A stretch of DNA of 64,000 nucleotides from Prochlorococcus sp. AG-402-K14 (GTDB taxonomy: Bacteria > Cyanobacteriota > Cyanobacteriia > PCC-6307 > Cyanobiaceae): NCBI GenBank assembly GCA_003216815.1, contig QCIG01000005.1:22737-86736 (forward strand). Reading direction: 5' to 3'. Below, piece by piece: positions 1 to 10,570 of the stretch (position 1 is its first letter; each line of letters opens with the position of its first letter). The position numbers and the translations under genes are program-made. The notes beneath the pieces were generated by a model, which saw only the letters and a list, made by a program, of their open reading frames with translations, ran no database searches and was not told where the DNA came from.

Positions 1-1134
1 TTTACCTGCTCCTGATGGGCCAACTAAGGCCATTATTTTTCCACAATCTATATCTAGATTTATATTTTTTAAAACTTCATTATTGGCATTATATGAAAAG
101 CATACATTCTTGAATGATAATTTTCCATCTATTTTTGTCGGTATTATCCCATTCTCAGAGTTCGAAACTTCTAATGGATTAGTTGTTATTTCATTTAATC
201 TTCTTAGTGAAGCTTGACCTTGCTTTAATTCATTGTAGTTAGTAGTTATATGACTTATTGGATCAATTAACATTATTAATGCTGTGAAATAACTACCAAA
301 ATCTTCATTCGAAATTTCACCAGTTTGTATTCTATAAGTCCCAATTGTAAGGATACTCAAAATCCCTATTACTTCTATTAATCCTACTATAGGATGCTGA
401 AGGGCGACAAGCTTTAGCATCTTATATTTAGCCATTTTATGTAAGTTAACTTGTTTATCAAAATCATTTTGCAACCACTCTTCTACAGCAAATGCTTTAA
501 CCATCGCTAGACCTTGAATTGCCTCTGATAGCAAACCAGCTAATGAGCTGATTTTGTTTTGACTTTGTTCCGAAGCTTTTAATACTCTTCCTCCAAAATC
601 ACTTACTAATAAAGCAATTAAGGGGGCTAATATTATTGTTGCAAGTGATAAATTCCAATCAATATATATCATGTAACCAAATACTGCTAATAATTGGAAT
701 ATCGATGGAGTCGTATCTTGTATAGATTTATAAATAACTTCACCAACTCGATCAACATCTTCTGTAAGTCTGTATGCAATATCTCCAGATGAGAGTTTTT
801 CAATAAAAAGAATATTAGTTTTTTGTAGTTTTCTGAATAGTTTTGTGCGAAGATCTTGGCTTAATGCTAGTGCTGGTTTTGCTAGAAGACTATCTTGTAG
901 ATATTGAGCAAACTTTTGAATTATAAAAACAATTAGTGCTTGTAAAATCACAGTTAAAACTTGTTTTGTATTTCCTTGACCAATAGCCGGTATTAACTTT
1001 CCTGATAACCATGCGAGTATTGGCCAACAAATTACGTATACAAACATACTTATGCCACCTAGTGCCAATATTGGTAAATGTCCCTTTAGTCTCCCTAGCA
1101 GGTAAATAAAATTTATTTTGTTTTTTTGTTTCAT
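1..1134 (-). CDS. ABC exporter, permease plus start of ATPase domain (partial)
   Basis: Partial gene: the left window edge cuts it, leaving the first 378 residues. The N-terminal part is a hydrophobic type IV exporter membrane domain of about 300 residues with the usual cytoplasmic coupling segments (for example LSSGDIAYRLTEDVDRVGE). The nucleotide-binding domain then begins, and the visible part ends exactly at a Walker A motif, GPSGAGK. This is the MsbA/multidrug half-transporter architecture, which works as a homodimer in the cytoplasmic membrane. The substrate cannot be told. The ATG start at 1134 follows from the membrane-domain alignment; an ATG slightly upstream hits a stop at once. 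It is divergent from the S4-domain gene 38 bases away. Confidence 0.9.
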   Translation of the reverse strand, partial: MKQKNKINFIYLLGRLKGHLPILALGGISMFVYVICWPILAWLSGKLIPAIGQGNTKQVLTVILQALIVFIIQKFAQYLQDSLLAKPALALSQDLRTKLFRKLQKTNILFIEKLSSGDIAYRLTEDVDRVGEVIYKSIQDTTPSIFQLLAVFGYMIYIDWNLSLATIILAPLIALLVSDFGGRVLKASEQSQNKISSLAGLLSEAIQGLAMVKAFAVEEWLQNDFDKQVNLHKMAKYKMLKLVALQHPIVGLIEVIGILSILTIGTYRIQTGEISNEDFGSYFTALIMLIDPISHITTNYNELKQGQASLRRLNEITTNPLEVSNSENGIIPTKIDGKLSFKNVCFSYNANNEVLKNINLDIDCGKIMALVGPSGAGK

Positions 1135-1172
1135 TCCATCAAACTATAAATGTTTAATTTAAAAGTACTTAA

Positions 1173-1391
1173 ATGAAATTAGATCAATTTCTAAAATTTA
1201 TTGGAATCGTTCAGACTGGAGGTGAAGCCAAAATGATTATAAAATCAGGTAAAATATCAGTAAATGGCATAGTGGAAAATCGAAGAGGTAGGAAATTAAT
1301 TGATGGTGATCAAATTATTTTTGCAAATGAAACATACATTGTTCCAAATTCTGATCCTCTAGGCCGTAAGTTGGCAAGAAGCGAAAAATGA
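1173..1391 (+). CDS. small S4-domain RNA-binding protein
   Basis: A 72-residue protein consisting essentially of one S4 RNA-binding fold: MKLDQFLKF, then GEAKMIIKSGKISVNG and the basic stretch ENRRGRKL, followed by DGDQIIF. This is the YaaA/RlbA-type stand-alone S4 family, thought to bind structured RNA, possibly rRNA. It starts 38 bases from the divergent ABC gene and ends 9 bases before tpiA, so the two are probably co-transcribed. Family assignment is firm; the RNA target is unknown. Confidence 0.85.
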   Translation: MKLDQFLKFIGIVQTGGEAKMIIKSGKISVNGIVENRRGRKLIDGDQIIFANETYIVPNSDPLGRKLARSEK

Positions 1392-1400
1392 GGAGCTAGC

Positions 1401-2141
1401 GTGCGTAAACCGGTCATCGCAGGTAATTGGAAGATGAACATGACATGTGCCGAAGCGATTGAGTACATGCAGGTATTAATCCCATTATTGAAAGATATAC
1501 CAAAAAAAGGTAGGGAGGTTGTTATTGCTCCTCCATTTACAGCCCTATATCCTCTCTCTAAGTTTATTAATGGAAAAAGCGATCATATTACTTTGTCTAG
1601 TCAAAATGTTCATTGGGAGGATAGTGGGGCTTATACAGCCGAGGTTTCACCCGTAATGCTCAATGAGCTTGCTGTTAAATGTGCAATTGTTGGACATAGT
1701 GAGCCTAGAAAATATTTTAGTGAAAGTGATGAACAAATTAATAAGAGAGCCCAATCCGCTCAAGATCATCAATTAATTCCAATTGTCTGTGTTGGAGAAA
1801 CTGATCAACAAAGAGAACTAGGTGAAGCTGAAAGAGTTATTCGTAGACAAATTGATCAAGGTCTTGAAGGGATTGATGTTAAAAGGTTAATTGTCGCTTA
1901 TGAGCCTATTTGGGCAATTGGTACCGGCAAAACATGTGAAGCAAACGAAGCAAATAGAATTTGCGGTCTTATTCGTAAATGGATTGGTTTCGATGACGTG
2001 ATTATTCAATATGGTGGATCAGTAAAATCAAATAATATTGATGAGATTATGTCTATGTCAGATATTGATGGTGTATTGGTTGGTGGAGCCTCTCTAGATC
2101 CTACAAATTTTGCAAGAATTGCTAACTACGAATCAATCTAA
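1401..2141 (+). CDS. tpiA: triosephosphate isomerase
   Basis: Interconverts dihydroxyacetone phosphate and glyceraldehyde 3-phosphate in glycolysis and the Calvin cycle, in the cytosol. The 246 residues match the family length. Catalytic residues are visible: Lys11 in AGNWKMN, His99 in IVGHSEPR and Glu168 in the signature [13 protein letters not shown]. The phosphate-binding loop YGGSV and the GVLVGGASL motif are near the C terminus. The start is GTG at 1401, with GAGG a few bases upstream. It follows the S4 gene by 9 bases, and folP starts inside its 3' end. Confidence 0.98.
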   Translation: MRKPVIAGNWKMNMTCAEAIEYMQVLIPLLKDIPKKGREVVIAPPFTALYPLSKFINGKSDHITLSSQNVHWEDSGAYTAEVSPVMLNELAVKCAIVGHSEPRKYFSESDEQINKRAQSAQDHQLIPIVCVGETDQQRELGEAERVIRRQIDQGLEGIDVKRLIVAYEPIWAIGTGKTCEANEANRICGLIRKWIGFDDVIIQYGGSVKSNNIDEIMSMSDIDGVLVGGASLDPTNFARIANYESI

Positions 2142-2961
2142 TTCTCAATGGCCTCAACATTGTGAATGTAAAACCAATGTAATGGCAATAATAAACGTCA
2201 CTCATGATTCTTTTAGTGATGGTGGAATTTTTATAGATATCGATACTGCTATCAAACATGCATGTTCATGTATAAATGATGGTGCTCAAATTCTTGACTT
2301 AGGAGCCCAAAGCACTAGACCAGGTGCTTCAGATGTTGGATCAGAAATCGAAATCAAAAGACTAATCCCTCTAATTAAAGAAATAAAATCAATAAACCCT
2401 GAAATTCCAATTTCTGTAGATACATTTCATCATTCAGTTGCATTTGCTGCATTAAATGCTGGTGCAAATTGGATCAACGACATAAGTGGTGGTCGTCATG
2501 ATCCTGAAATGTTTAATGTTATTTCTGATTTTGGTTGCCCTTATGTTTTGACTCATAGTCGTGGAAATAGTCGGAATATGGATTCTTTGGCTAAATATGA
2601 AAATGTTGTTCTTGATGTAAAAAATGAGTTGTTAAATCAAATTGATTTGGCTTTATCTTCTAAGATAAAACCTTATCAAATAATTATTGATCCAGGACTA
2701 GGTTTTGCAAAAAATGTAGAACAGAATTTACTTATACTAAGAAATATAGAAGAATTTATTTCAATGCAATATCCAATTTTAGTAGGTGCCTCTAGGAAAA
2801 GATTTATAGGTTCAGTTCTTAATGAATCTGATCCTAAAAATAGAATATTTGGTATGGCTGCTATTGCATCAAAATGTGTTTTTTCAGGTGTTGATTTTCT
2901 AAGAGTTCATGATATTAAACAAATATCTCAAGTCATAAAAATGAGTAAATCAATATTTTAA
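2110..2961 (+). CDS. folP: dihydropteroate synthase
   Basis: Condenses 6-hydroxymethyl-dihydropterin pyrophosphate with p-aminobenzoate in folate synthesis. Family signatures are in place: [12 protein letters not shown] (28-39), [32 protein letters not shown] (194-201) and the sulfonamide-site loop SRKRFIG (228-234). The reading frame begins with TTG at 2110 and overlaps tpiA by 32 bases, which suggests translational coupling. The first clearly conserved residues lie about 24 codons in, so a slightly later start is possible. It ends 8 bases before the convergent chlH. Confidence 0.95.
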   Translation: MQELLTTNQSNSQWPQHCECKTNVMAIINVTHDSFSDGGIFIDIDTAIKHACSCINDGAQILDLGAQSTRPGASDVGSEIEIKRLIPLIKEIKSINPEIPISVDTFHHSVAFAALNAGANWINDISGGRHDPEMFNVISDFGCPYVLTHSRGNSRNMDSLAKYENVVLDVKNELLNQIDLALSSKIKPYQIIIDPGLGFAKNVEQNLLILRNIEEFISMQYPILVGASRKRFIGSVLNESDPKNRIFGMAAIASKCVFSGVDFLRVHDIKQISQVIKMSKSIF

Positions 2962-2969
2962 TCAATAAA

Positions 2970-5900
2970 CTAATCTTCTGTGTTAACACCTTCTATTCTA
3001 TCTTCAACTTCTTGATAGAGTTCTTTTAATTGTTCTATATTTTCTTCTGATGTTTCCCAATATCCTCTGCCATTAACTTCTAGTAATGTGCCAACTATTC
3101 TTCTAAAACTATGCGGATTTAATTCCATTAGTCTTTTTCTCATCTCTGGATCATTTATAAAAGTTTCATTTGACTCTTCATATACAAAATTATCAACTTG
3201 TCCACTTGTTGCACTCCATCCTAATGTGTAATTAAGTCTATTAGAGACCTCCCTTACTCCCTCATATCCAGATTTGAGCATTCCTTCATACCATTTTGGG
3301 TTGAGTAATTTTGTTCTAGAATCTAATCTGATAGTCTCACTTAATGATCTGACCTGAGCATTGGCTGTAGTTGTATCTGCTATGTAACTACTTGGTGCTT
3401 TACCATCATCTCTAAGATTTTTAATTAAATTCGTTGGATCAGAATCAAAATAATGACTTACATCAGTTAAAGATATTTCTGAAGAATCAAGATTTTGGAA
3501 TGTAACATCAGCTGTTTTCATAACTGATTCAAATACATCTCTGTTCTGATTCATTTCGCCTGGATTATCAGCATTGAAAGCATAGGTTTTCCTTGAAAGG
3601 TACATTTCTTGTAACTCATTTTCTTCTTCCCATGTTGAATTCTCTACCGCCAAATTTACATTCGAGCTATAACTTCCACTCGCATTTGAAAACACTCTGC
3701 TTGCAGATTCCCTAATGCTTTTCCCTTCCTTTTCTGCCTGCTCAAGGGTATGTTTTCTTACGAAATTTTGATCAAGAGGCTCATCTGCCTCTGCAGCCAT
3801 TTTTACAGCTTGATCAATTAATGCCATTTGGTTAATAAACAAATCCCTAAATACACCAGAACAATTAACGACTACATCAATTCTTGGTCTTCCTAATTCC
3901 TCAAGTGAAAGGAGTTCTAATTTATTTACCCTTCCTACAGAGTCTGGCTTTGGTTTTACGCCTACAAACCATAGGATTTGAGCTAATGATTCTCCATAGG
4001 TTTTTATATTGTCAGTACCCCAAAGGACGCAGGCAATAGTTTCAGGCCATGTACCTTGCTCCTCTTTTTGTCTTTCAATAAGCTTGTCAACAACTCCTTT
4101 AGCTGAAGCAACAGCAGCTACGGTTGGTATAGATTGTGGATCTAATGCATGAATATTTTTCCCACTTGGCAATACTCCAGGGTTCCTTATCGGATCTCCA
4201 CCTGGCCCAGGAATAACATAATCTCCGTCAAGAGCTTTTAAAAGGCTCTCCATTTCCTTATCTGCACATATTTGCTCTAAACAAAATCTCAAATAGTCAA
4301 ACAATTTATCTAGTGCACTGGAATTTATATTTTCAAATCCTGCCTTATTAGCCGATGCTTGCCATGGAGATGGAATTGAAAAACCAATTCCTCTCAAGAA
4401 CTCAACAATTAGTGTCCAAATAGTCTTCTTCATATTTACTCTTCCATCTCTTCCAGTTAGCGACTTAACCATCGAACCAACAGCTTCTCTTGATGTTTCT
4501 GTAATTAATTTATTAAGTTCAACATCTTCTAATTTTCCTTTGTTATTGCCTTCATAGACTTCATCAATTGTTTTTCCTTTTGATTCAGCTAATAAACCTG
4601 GTAAAGATCTGATTCCATCATCTTCTCTTTCTATAGATGCGATACTTACTAATGTTGCGATTGCTTCTTCAGCGGTAGCTGGTTTTCCAATCGTATGTAA
4701 ACCACAAGGTAATAATCTGCTTTCTATTTCCATTAATTGTTTATAAACATTTCCAACAACCAAATCTCTTTCATCTATTTCTAATTCGGAGGCATCTGTT
4801 TCAGGTAGTTTTACATCTTCATCAAGATTACATTTCTTGGAAGTTTCAACTATTGCATTAACAATTTGAATTCCTCTTCCACTTTCACGTAATTGTTGAT
4901 ATGAACCAACTAACTCTCCAAGTTCTTTTAGACCTTTATATAGTCCAGCATTTTCTGCAGGGGGAGTTAAATAACTAATTGTTGATGCGTATCCTCTTCT
5001 TTTTGCGATTGTTGCTTCAGAAGGATTATTTGCTGCGTAGTAATAAAGATTAGGAAGACCTCCAATTAATGAGTCGGGATAACAAGTCTCACTCATACCC
5101 ATTTGCTTACCAGGCATGAATTCAAGTGATCCATGGGTACCAAAATGAAGAACTGCATCTGCCTTCCACACTTTTTCTAAATAAGTGTAATAAGCAGCAA
5201 AACCATGATGAGGACTAGCACTTCTTGAATAAAGCAATCTCATAGGATCGCCTTCATATCCAAAAGTTGGTTGTACTCCTACAAATACATTCCCAAATTC
5301 TTTTCCATAAATAAGAAGATTTTGACCGTCACTATTTAAATTCCCTGGTGGTTTTCCCCAGTTCTCCTCAAGTCTCTCAGAATATGGAGTTAATTTTTCA
5401 TATTCCCTTACACTCATTCTATGAGCTATTGATAGTTCAGGAGAACCTTGTAAAGCTTCAGGATCATTTATTAATGCCTCCATAAGTTCTTTTGGATTCT
5501 TAGGTAAATCTTTTATGACATAACCTTTTTGCTTCATTTCTTCTAAAACTCTAAAAATTGAGCCAAAGACGTCTAAGTAAGCAGCTGTACCAACATTTCC
5601 TTTATCAGGTGGAAAACTAAATACAGTAATAGCTAATTTCTTCTGATCACGTTTTTTAATTCGTAGTGATGACCATCTAATAGCTCTTTCAGCTATTGCG
5701 TCCACTCTGTCTTGAAGCGTATGAGCTTTTCCAGTGGCATCATCTCGACCAGATAAAACTATTGGCTCAATAGCACCATCTAATTCAGGAATTGCAATCT
5801 GAAGTGCAACTTGTACTGGATGAAGTCCTAAATCACTACCTTCCCATTCTTGTGTCGTTTGAAAAACAAGTGGTAGAGCAACCATGTAAGGTCGATTCAA

Positions 5901-6983
5901 TCTCTTTAAGGCCTCTACTGCTTTTGGATGATCTTGCCTTGCAGGGCCACCTACAAGTGCAAAACCGGTAAGAGAGACGACGCCATCTACAATTGGTTTA
6001 TCAGGGTTGATTGGATCGTAATAAAATTCATTTACTGGCTTAGAAAAATCTAATCCACCACAAAAAATAGGTATGACTGTGGCTCCCCGATATTCCAGTT
6101 CTTGAATTACTGCAACGTAGTGAGCATCATCTCCCGTAACGATATGACTTCTTTGGAGTACAAGACCAATTACAGGACCTTCTTTAGCCTTGTTTGATAG
6201 ATCTTCTCTAGAAGCATTCCAATTTAGATATTCTTTTTTATCTTCAAACATACTTGGAGCTAATGGATGCCAAATTCCTAAATCTGGAAATACCTCTGGC
6301 TCTGCAACTTCAATTTTTTCTTCTTCTATATTGAGTTCTGGAAATACATATTTGTCTCCAAGCATTAGTAGGAAGTTTCTAAGATTATCTGGAGTTCCAC
6401 CTAACCAATATTGAAAACTAAGCATAAAACTACGAGCGTCTTGAGCCTTGTCTACCGGCAGATATTTAAGAATTGAGGGAAGAGTATTTAAAAGCTTCAG
6501 CATTGAATCTTGAAAGCCCGCACCGCCAGATTCTTTCCTCTTTTTCATGAAATCGCCAATGATGCTTTTACTTTGACCTAACTGGGCCATAGAAAAACTT
6601 CCTAATTTATTCAATCGCATCACTTCTGGCATTGATGGGAAAACCACCGCAGCTTTAAGATTTTCCTTATGCGGTTCAACGGCTTCGACAACTTTTTGCG
6701 CTAAATCTTCAATGAAAATCAATGAAGCAACGAATAAATCAGCATTTTCTATATCTTTTTTAAAGCTTTCATAATTTGCTGTATCTCTAAGTTCTTCAAT
6801 TAAATATCCATTTAGTTCAATTCCGATAGGACCATTTTTGGAATTTAATGAGTTTGCAGCCTGAGTAAGAGCATTTTGGTATTGAGGTTCAAGAACCACG
6901 TAAACAGCCTTCATTACAGCTTTATGCCTGTGATTCTCGACAGGTGAAACTCTGCGATTGGCTGAGCGAACCTGTGTAAACAT
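2970..6983 (-). CDS. chlH: magnesium chelatase subunit H
   Basis: Porphyrin-binding catalytic subunit of the ATP-dependent magnesium chelatase (ChlH with ChlI and ChlD), which commits protoporphyrin IX to chlorophyll. The 1337 residues are the normal full length. Recognisable blocks include VVLEPQYQ near the N terminus, [19 protein letters not shown] with its metal/porphyrin-site histidines, and the C-terminal [21 protein letters not shown]. It is distantly related to the CobN encoded at 55970-59743, which shares the HxGKHGSLEWLPGK-type and LNPKWxEGMxxxGYxG motifs. It is divergent from dapB across 65 bases. The I and D subunits are not in this window. Confidence 0.98.
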   Translation of the reverse strand: MFTQVRSANRRVSPVENHRHKAVMKAVYVVLEPQYQNALTQAANSLNSKNGPIGIELNGYLIEELRDTANYESFKKDIENADLFVASLIFIEDLAQKVVEAVEPHKENLKAAVVFPSMPEVMRLNKLGSFSMAQLGQSKSIIGDFMKKRKESGGAGFQDSMLKLLNTLPSILKYLPVDKAQDARSFMLSFQYWLGGTPDNLRNFLLMLGDKYVFPELNIEEEKIEVAEPEVFPDLGIWHPLAPSMFEDKKEYLNWNASREDLSNKAKEGPVIGLVLQRSHIVTGDDAHYVAVIQELEYRGATVIPIFCGGLDFSKPVNEFYYDPINPDKPIVDGVVSLTGFALVGGPARQDHPKAVEALKRLNRPYMVALPLVFQTTQEWEGSDLGLHPVQVALQIAIPELDGAIEPIVLSGRDDATGKAHTLQDRVDAIAERAIRWSSLRIKKRDQKKLAITVFSFPPDKGNVGTAAYLDVFGSIFRVLEEMKQKGYVIKDLPKNPKELMEALINDPEALQGSPELSIAHRMSVREYEKLTPYSERLEENWGKPPGNLNSDGQNLLIYGKEFGNVFVGVQPTFGYEGDPMRLLYSRSASPHHGFAAYYTYLEKVWKADAVLHFGTHGSLEFMPGKQMGMSETCYPDSLIGGLPNLYYYAANNPSEATIAKRRGYASTISYLTPPAENAGLYKGLKELGELVGSYQQLRESGRGIQIVNAIVETSKKCNLDEDVKLPETDASELEIDERDLVVGNVYKQLMEIESRLLPCGLHTIGKPATAEEAIATLVSIASIEREDDGIRSLPGLLAESKGKTIDEVYEGNNKGKLEDVELNKLITETSREAVGSMVKSLTGRDGRVNMKKTIWTLIVEFLRGIGFSIPSPWQASANKAGFENINSSALDKLFDYLRFCLEQICADKEMESLLKALDGDYVIPGPGGDPIRNPGVLPSGKNIHALDPQSIPTVAAVASAKGVVDKLIERQKEEQGTWPETIACVLWGTDNIKTYGESLAQILWFVGVKPKPDSVGRVNKLELLSLEELGRPRIDVVVNCSGVFRDLFINQMALIDQAVKMAAEADEPLDQNFVRKHTLEQAEKEGKSIRESASRVFSNASGSYSSNVNLAVENSTWEEENELQEMYLSRKTYAFNADNPGEMNQNRDVFESVMKTADVTFQNLDSSEISLTDVSHYFDSDPTNLIKNLRDDGKAPSSYIADTTTANAQVRSLSETIRLDSRTKLLNPKWYEGMLKSGYEGVREVSNRLNYTLGWSATSGQVDNFVYEESNETFINDPEMRKRLMELNPHSFRRIVGTLLEVNGRGYWETSEENIEQLKELYQEVEDRIEGVNTED

Positions 6984-7048
6984 CTTTTCATCTATCGGAA
7001 TTCGACCAAGCCTAGTGTTCAGTGGCCCTTTAGTGTGTTATTTAGTTA

Positions 7049-7942
7049 ATGCCTGTTACAAGGGATATCAAATATGATTTTAAAAAAAAATCAATGAGCT
7101 CTACTAATCAATCAATTCCAGTTTTAGTCGCAGGAGCTTTAGGGCGAATGGGATCTGAGGTTATTAAAGCAATTAATTCATCGAATGATTATCAACTTGT
7201 TGGCGCAATTGATAATCAGAAGGATAAAGAAGGTGAAGATATAGGGTCATTAATAGGTTTAGGTCCACTAGATATATTTCTTTCAAGTGATTTTGAAGGC
7301 TCTTTGTGTGCTGTAAGTCAGAACGTCCCTAAAGATGGATCAAATAAAGGCGCTGTATTAGTTGATTTCACTCATCCAAAAGTTGCTTATAAACACACAC
7401 GTACATCAATTGCCTACGGAGTTCATCCTGTTATTGGTACTACTGGAATAACCTCAGATCAATTAGAAGATCTTTCTAAATTTGCAGACAAGGCTTCACT
7501 TGGTTCAGCTATTATTCCAAACTTTTCAGTAGGTATGGTTTTATTGCAACAAGCAGCCGCTGCGGCTGCTCGTTTTTATGAGTTCGCTGAATTGACCGAA
7601 ATGCATCACAACATGAAAGCTGATGCTCCAAGTGGAACTTGCATTAAAACAGCTGAATTGATAGAGGAACAACGTACAGTATTTAATAAACCTTTAGTAA
7701 ACGAAGAAGAATCTATCGAAGGCTCTCGAGGTGGATCTCGTCCTAGTGGCTTGAGACTTCATTCGGTAAGATTACCCGGACTTGTTGCCCATCAACAAGT
7801 TATGTTTGGTTCCAATGGAGAGACTTATGAGTTAGCTCATAACACTATTGATCGTTCTGCTTACATGCCTGGAGTTCTATTAGTGGTTAAAAAAATCAGA
7901 TCTTTCAATAAATTGGTTTATGGGCTAGAGAAAATCCTATAG
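7049..7942 (+). CDS. dapB: 4-hydroxy-tetrahydrodipicolinate reductase
   Basis: NAD(P)H-dependent reductase in the diaminopimelate pathway to lysine and peptidoglycan. It shows the dinucleotide loop VAGALGRMGSEV, the GTTGIT motif, and the substrate-site signature ELTEMHHNMKADAPSGT. I keep the ATG at 7049. An internal ATG at 7094 would give MSSTNQSIPVLVAG, which matches the usual beginning of the family better, so the first 15 residues are uncertain. It is divergent from chlH, and the next gene starts 13 bases downstream on the same strand. Confidence 0.95.
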   Translation: MPVTRDIKYDFKKKSMSSTNQSIPVLVAGALGRMGSEVIKAINSSNDYQLVGAIDNQKDKEGEDIGSLIGLGPLDIFLSSDFEGSLCAVSQNVPKDGSNKGAVLVDFTHPKVAYKHTRTSIAYGVHPVIGTTGITSDQLEDLSKFADKASLGSAIIPNFSVGMVLLQQAAAAAARFYEFAELTEMHHNMKADAPSGTCIKTAELIEEQRTVFNKPLVNEEESIEGSRGGSRPSGLRLHSVRLPGLVAHQQVMFGSNGETYELAHNTIDRSAYMPGVLLVVKKIRSFNKLVYGLEKIL

Positions 7943-7955
7943 TTTTTCATACAAA

Positions 7956-8597
7956 ATGTTATTTCCGATTAAAGAAAATGAGATAAATAAATTGATACCT
8001 TCTGTAGCAACAGGAGAGCAATTTAATTCAGCTTTGGGTAATCCTCAGAAGATTTTTCAACGTATTATGATTTCAGCTATTGGTGGAGTAATTACTTTAC
8101 TCATTAGCCAAAGTCAAGTAACTAGTCAGTTTTACTCGTTATGGTTGGTATTAGGTGTAGTTTTCCTTTTATATATTTTATGGGGACCAATACTTGAAGC
8201 TAGTAGAAAGAATTCTAAGTTTAAAAGTTTCTCTTTTTCAGCATTGGTTGATGGCTATATTTCTGATGTCTATGTTGAAGATAGAGTAGAAAATCAACAG
8301 GAACAGGCAAATAAAGATGGGAGATTAGAGGTTATAGAAAAAAAGAGAACATGGGTAGTTTTGGATATAGAAGATGAGGATGGTTTTATAGGTAATATAA
8401 GTTTCCCATTAAAAAATAAATTTAATATACTTACAAAAGGTATGAGAATAAATTGCGTTGTTTTTAGCAATAGGAGAGATTTTAGTACTATACAGGCAAT
8501 AAGTGATGCATGGTGTCCAGAAATCAATTTATGGGTAGGTTTCTATCCATTTCTTCTTCGACCAGCTTTTGAGGAATTTGTTAAAAGAAGAATTTAA
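7956..8597 (+). CDS. conserved membrane protein of unknown function
   Basis: A 213-residue protein with a hydrophilic N terminus, two predicted membrane segments (about 37-52 and 60-80) and a soluble C-terminal half rich in beta-strand-like sequence (RTWVVLDIEDEDGFIGNISFP, then MRINCVVFSNRRDFSTIQ). I recognise the overall type from cyanobacteria and plastid-bearing eukaryotes but cannot attach a function. It sits 13 bases after dapB and 38 bases before a flavoprotein gene, in the same orientation, so it may share their transcript. No signal peptide is evident. Confidence 0.75.
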   Translation: MLFPIKENEINKLIPSVATGEQFNSALGNPQKIFQRIMISAIGGVITLLISQSQVTSQFYSLWLVLGVVFLLYILWGPILEASRKNSKFKSFSFSALVDGYISDVYVEDRVENQQEQANKDGRLEVIEKKRTWVVLDIEDEDGFIGNISFPLKNKFNILTKGMRINCVVFSNRRDFSTIQAISDAWCPEINLWVGFYPFLLRPAFEEFVKRRI

Positions 8598-8635
8598 CAT
8601 AATCATTTATATTATTAAATGATATAATTATATGT

Positions 8636-9748
8636 ATGAATATAGCAATTATTGGTTCCGGATTGACTGGATCATTCGCAGCAATATCATTAGCTAAAGC
8701 TGGTTGTAGAATTGATTTATATGAGAGATTATCTGATGAAGAACTTATAAATAGAGATAGATGTTATGCAATCACACATTCTTCAAGAAAATTATTGGTT
8801 AACATTGGCATTTGGCAAAGTCTTTTATCTGATCTGGTACCATTTAAATATTTAAATGTTATAGATTGCGGATTAAATAAAAATGTTAAATTTAGAGTAA
8901 GTGATTTAAACAATTTAGACAAAAAATATTCATGTGTCGGATGGATTGTAGAACATAAAAAAATCATGTTATCGATATTAGAATTTATCTCAAAAATTGA
9001 TAACATTAATAAAATTCCAACTTCTGTTATACCTAATACTACTAATTATGATTTAATTGTTGCAGCAGATGGGGCAAATTCTGCAACAAAAAAGAAGCTT
9101 AAGACACCATCATTTAAATTTGATTATGATCAAGTTTGCATTACGGCTAAGGTTCTATTAAGGGGAGTTAAATCAACAGAAGCATTTGAAATTTTAAATA
9201 ATCAAGGTCCCTTTGCTGTTTTACCTCTTGGAGGAGATTTATTTCAGATCGTTTGCAGTCAATCCGTAGAGAATGCTAATTTTAATATGAGTCGCTCTAA
9301 ATCTTTATTTTTAGACTACTTATCAACAATTCTTCCATATGGAGTAGAGCCAGATTCGATAATTGATGAGCCTAAAGCATATCCAATTAAATTTGAATTA
9401 AATTATTCATTTCATTCTGGAAAATATATTTATTTAGGCGAGACCTCTCATCTATTTCATCCGGTTGGTGGACAAGGACTAAATTTATGTTGGCGAGATG
9501 TAAAATGTCTTACTAGCTTGGTTTCATCTCCACTACTTAAAAAAAACAAATTCTCCATACCAATATTTTATTCTATTAGTAGATTAGTTGATGTATTATC
9601 AATATCTATTCTTACAGATACTTTAGTTAGATATTCTAGATCTAATTTAAATATCTTTTTTATTCCAAGATTTCTTGTATTCTTATGTTTAAAGAAATCT
9701 AGATTTGCTAGAAAATTTATTCTAAATATAATGACGAATGGATTGTGA
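8636..9748 (+). CDS. UbiH/Coq6-type FAD-dependent monooxygenase
   Basis: A class A flavoprotein hydroxylase of 370 residues. The FAD-binding GxGxxG loop is IIGSGLTGSFA near residue 5. The second dinucleotide motif DGANSATKK is at 145-153, and the flavin-ribityl motif GETSHLFHPVGGQGLN at 268-283. The last feature is typical of the UbiH/VisC/Coq6 ring-hydroxylase family. In a cyanobacterium, which makes plastoquinone and phylloquinone rather than ubiquinone, the substrate is open. The C terminus is basic and hydrophobic and may contact the membrane. It is followed 15 bases later by a DUF2949 gene. Confidence 0.82.
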   Translation: MNIAIIGSGLTGSFAAISLAKAGCRIDLYERLSDEELINRDRCYAITHSSRKLLVNIGIWQSLLSDLVPFKYLNVIDCGLNKNVKFRVSDLNNLDKKYSCVGWIVEHKKIMLSILEFISKIDNINKIPTSVIPNTTNYDLIVAADGANSATKKKLKTPSFKFDYDQVCITAKVLLRGVKSTEAFEILNNQGPFAVLPLGGDLFQIVCSQSVENANFNMSRSKSLFLDYLSTILPYGVEPDSIIDEPKAYPIKFELNYSFHSGKYIYLGETSHLFHPVGGQGLNLCWRDVKCLTSLVSSPLLKKNKFSIPIFYSISRLVDVLSISILTDTLVRYSRSNLNIFFIPRFLVFLCLKKSRFARKFILNIMTNGL

Positions 9749-9763
9749 GAATTCATATTTTAA

Positions 9764-9973
9764 ATGATAAATACTAGTAAACCAATTAATCCTCCTTCTG
9801 AAGAATTATGTAATTTTATTATTGATGAATTTGGAATAAGTGAAAGCGCATTGAAATTAGGTATTAAAAGGTCTTGTTTAGAAAATTCTCCATTACCTAT
9901 TGTAATGTGGAGTTATGGTTTACTTACTCTTCGTCAACTAAATATTGTACTTTCTTGGCAAAAAGAACATTAA
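9764..9973 (+). CDS. DUF2949 family small protein
   Basis: 69 residues with the pattern of the cyanobacterial DUF2949 family: a helical N-terminal part (LCNFIIDEFGISESALKLG), then LPIVMWSYGLLTLRQLNIVLSW close to the C terminus. No function is known for the family as far as I can recall. It follows the UbiH-like gene by 15 bases, and its stop overlaps the stop of the convergent apt gene by 4 bases. Confidence 0.75.
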   Translation: MINTSKPINPPSEELCNFIIDEFGISESALKLGIKRSCLENSPLPIVMWSYGLLTLRQLNIVLSWQKEH

Positions 9974-10488
9974 TATTTTAATACACTTTCAACTAATATT
10001 TTACTATCTAGATTATTTCTACCACTGAGTTTTGTTAATTCTAAAATGAATGCGTATCCAATTAAGATTCCACCTGCTTTTCTTATTAGTTTACCAGCTG
10101 CCGATGCTGTACCTCCAGTAGCTAAAACATCATCAACAACTAAAACTTTACTATTCGTTTTGAATAAACCTTCTTGAATTTCTAATCTGTCTTCTCCATA
10201 TTCAAGTTCATAATTTACGCCAATTACCTGACCGGGCAATTTCTTTGCTTTTCTGATAGTAATTAAACTAATTTCTTTTTTAAATGCCAATGCCGATGCG
10301 GTTATGAACCCTCTAGACTCAATACCAGCAATAAAGTCGGGCTTGGAAGTAGTGATAAGCTTTTCTAAAGGCAACATTATTTCCTTCCATATTTTGGGCT
10401 CTTTATATATTGGATTTAGGTCTTTAAAAACAATTCCCTTTCTAGGAAAATCATTGATTTCAGATATGTATTTTTTAAAATTCTCCAT
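9970..10488 (-). CDS. apt: adenine phosphoribosyltransferase
   Basis: Salvages adenine to AMP with PRPP. At 172 residues it is the usual size. It shows the FPRKGIVFKDLNPI N-terminal segment, AGIESRGFI, RKAKKLPG, and the PRPP-binding motif VLVVDDVLATGGTA (115-128). It stands alone on the minus strand between convergent and divergent plus-strand genes. Confidence 0.96.
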   Translation of the reverse strand: MENFKKYISEINDFPRKGIVFKDLNPIYKEPKIWKEIMLPLEKLITTSKPDFIAGIESRGFITASALAFKKEISLITIRKAKKLPGQVIGVNYELEYGEDRLEIQEGLFKTNSKVLVVDDVLATGGTASAAGKLIRKAGGILIGYAFILELTKLSGRNNLDSKILVESVLKY

Positions 10489-10570
10489 TATTTACAAATT
10501 TTTGGTGTGCGATTTTATAAAACCAACAATAAAACTAGCTAATTTTGAAAGTCCTGTCATTATTTGATTT

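Noticed and set aside
6190..6414. Plus-strand open frame inside chlH
   Set aside because: It lies wholly within a perfectly conserved chlH coding region on the other strand, and its translation shows no domain or composition of a real protein.
2970..6983. Reading chlH as a second cobN, or the reverse
   Set aside because: The two share family motifs, but the plus-strand gene has LPTGKNFFSVD, TMRNGGEDICQ and SAPGSYGAG, typical of CobN, while the minus-strand gene has the ChlH-type N terminus and GKQMGMSE region.
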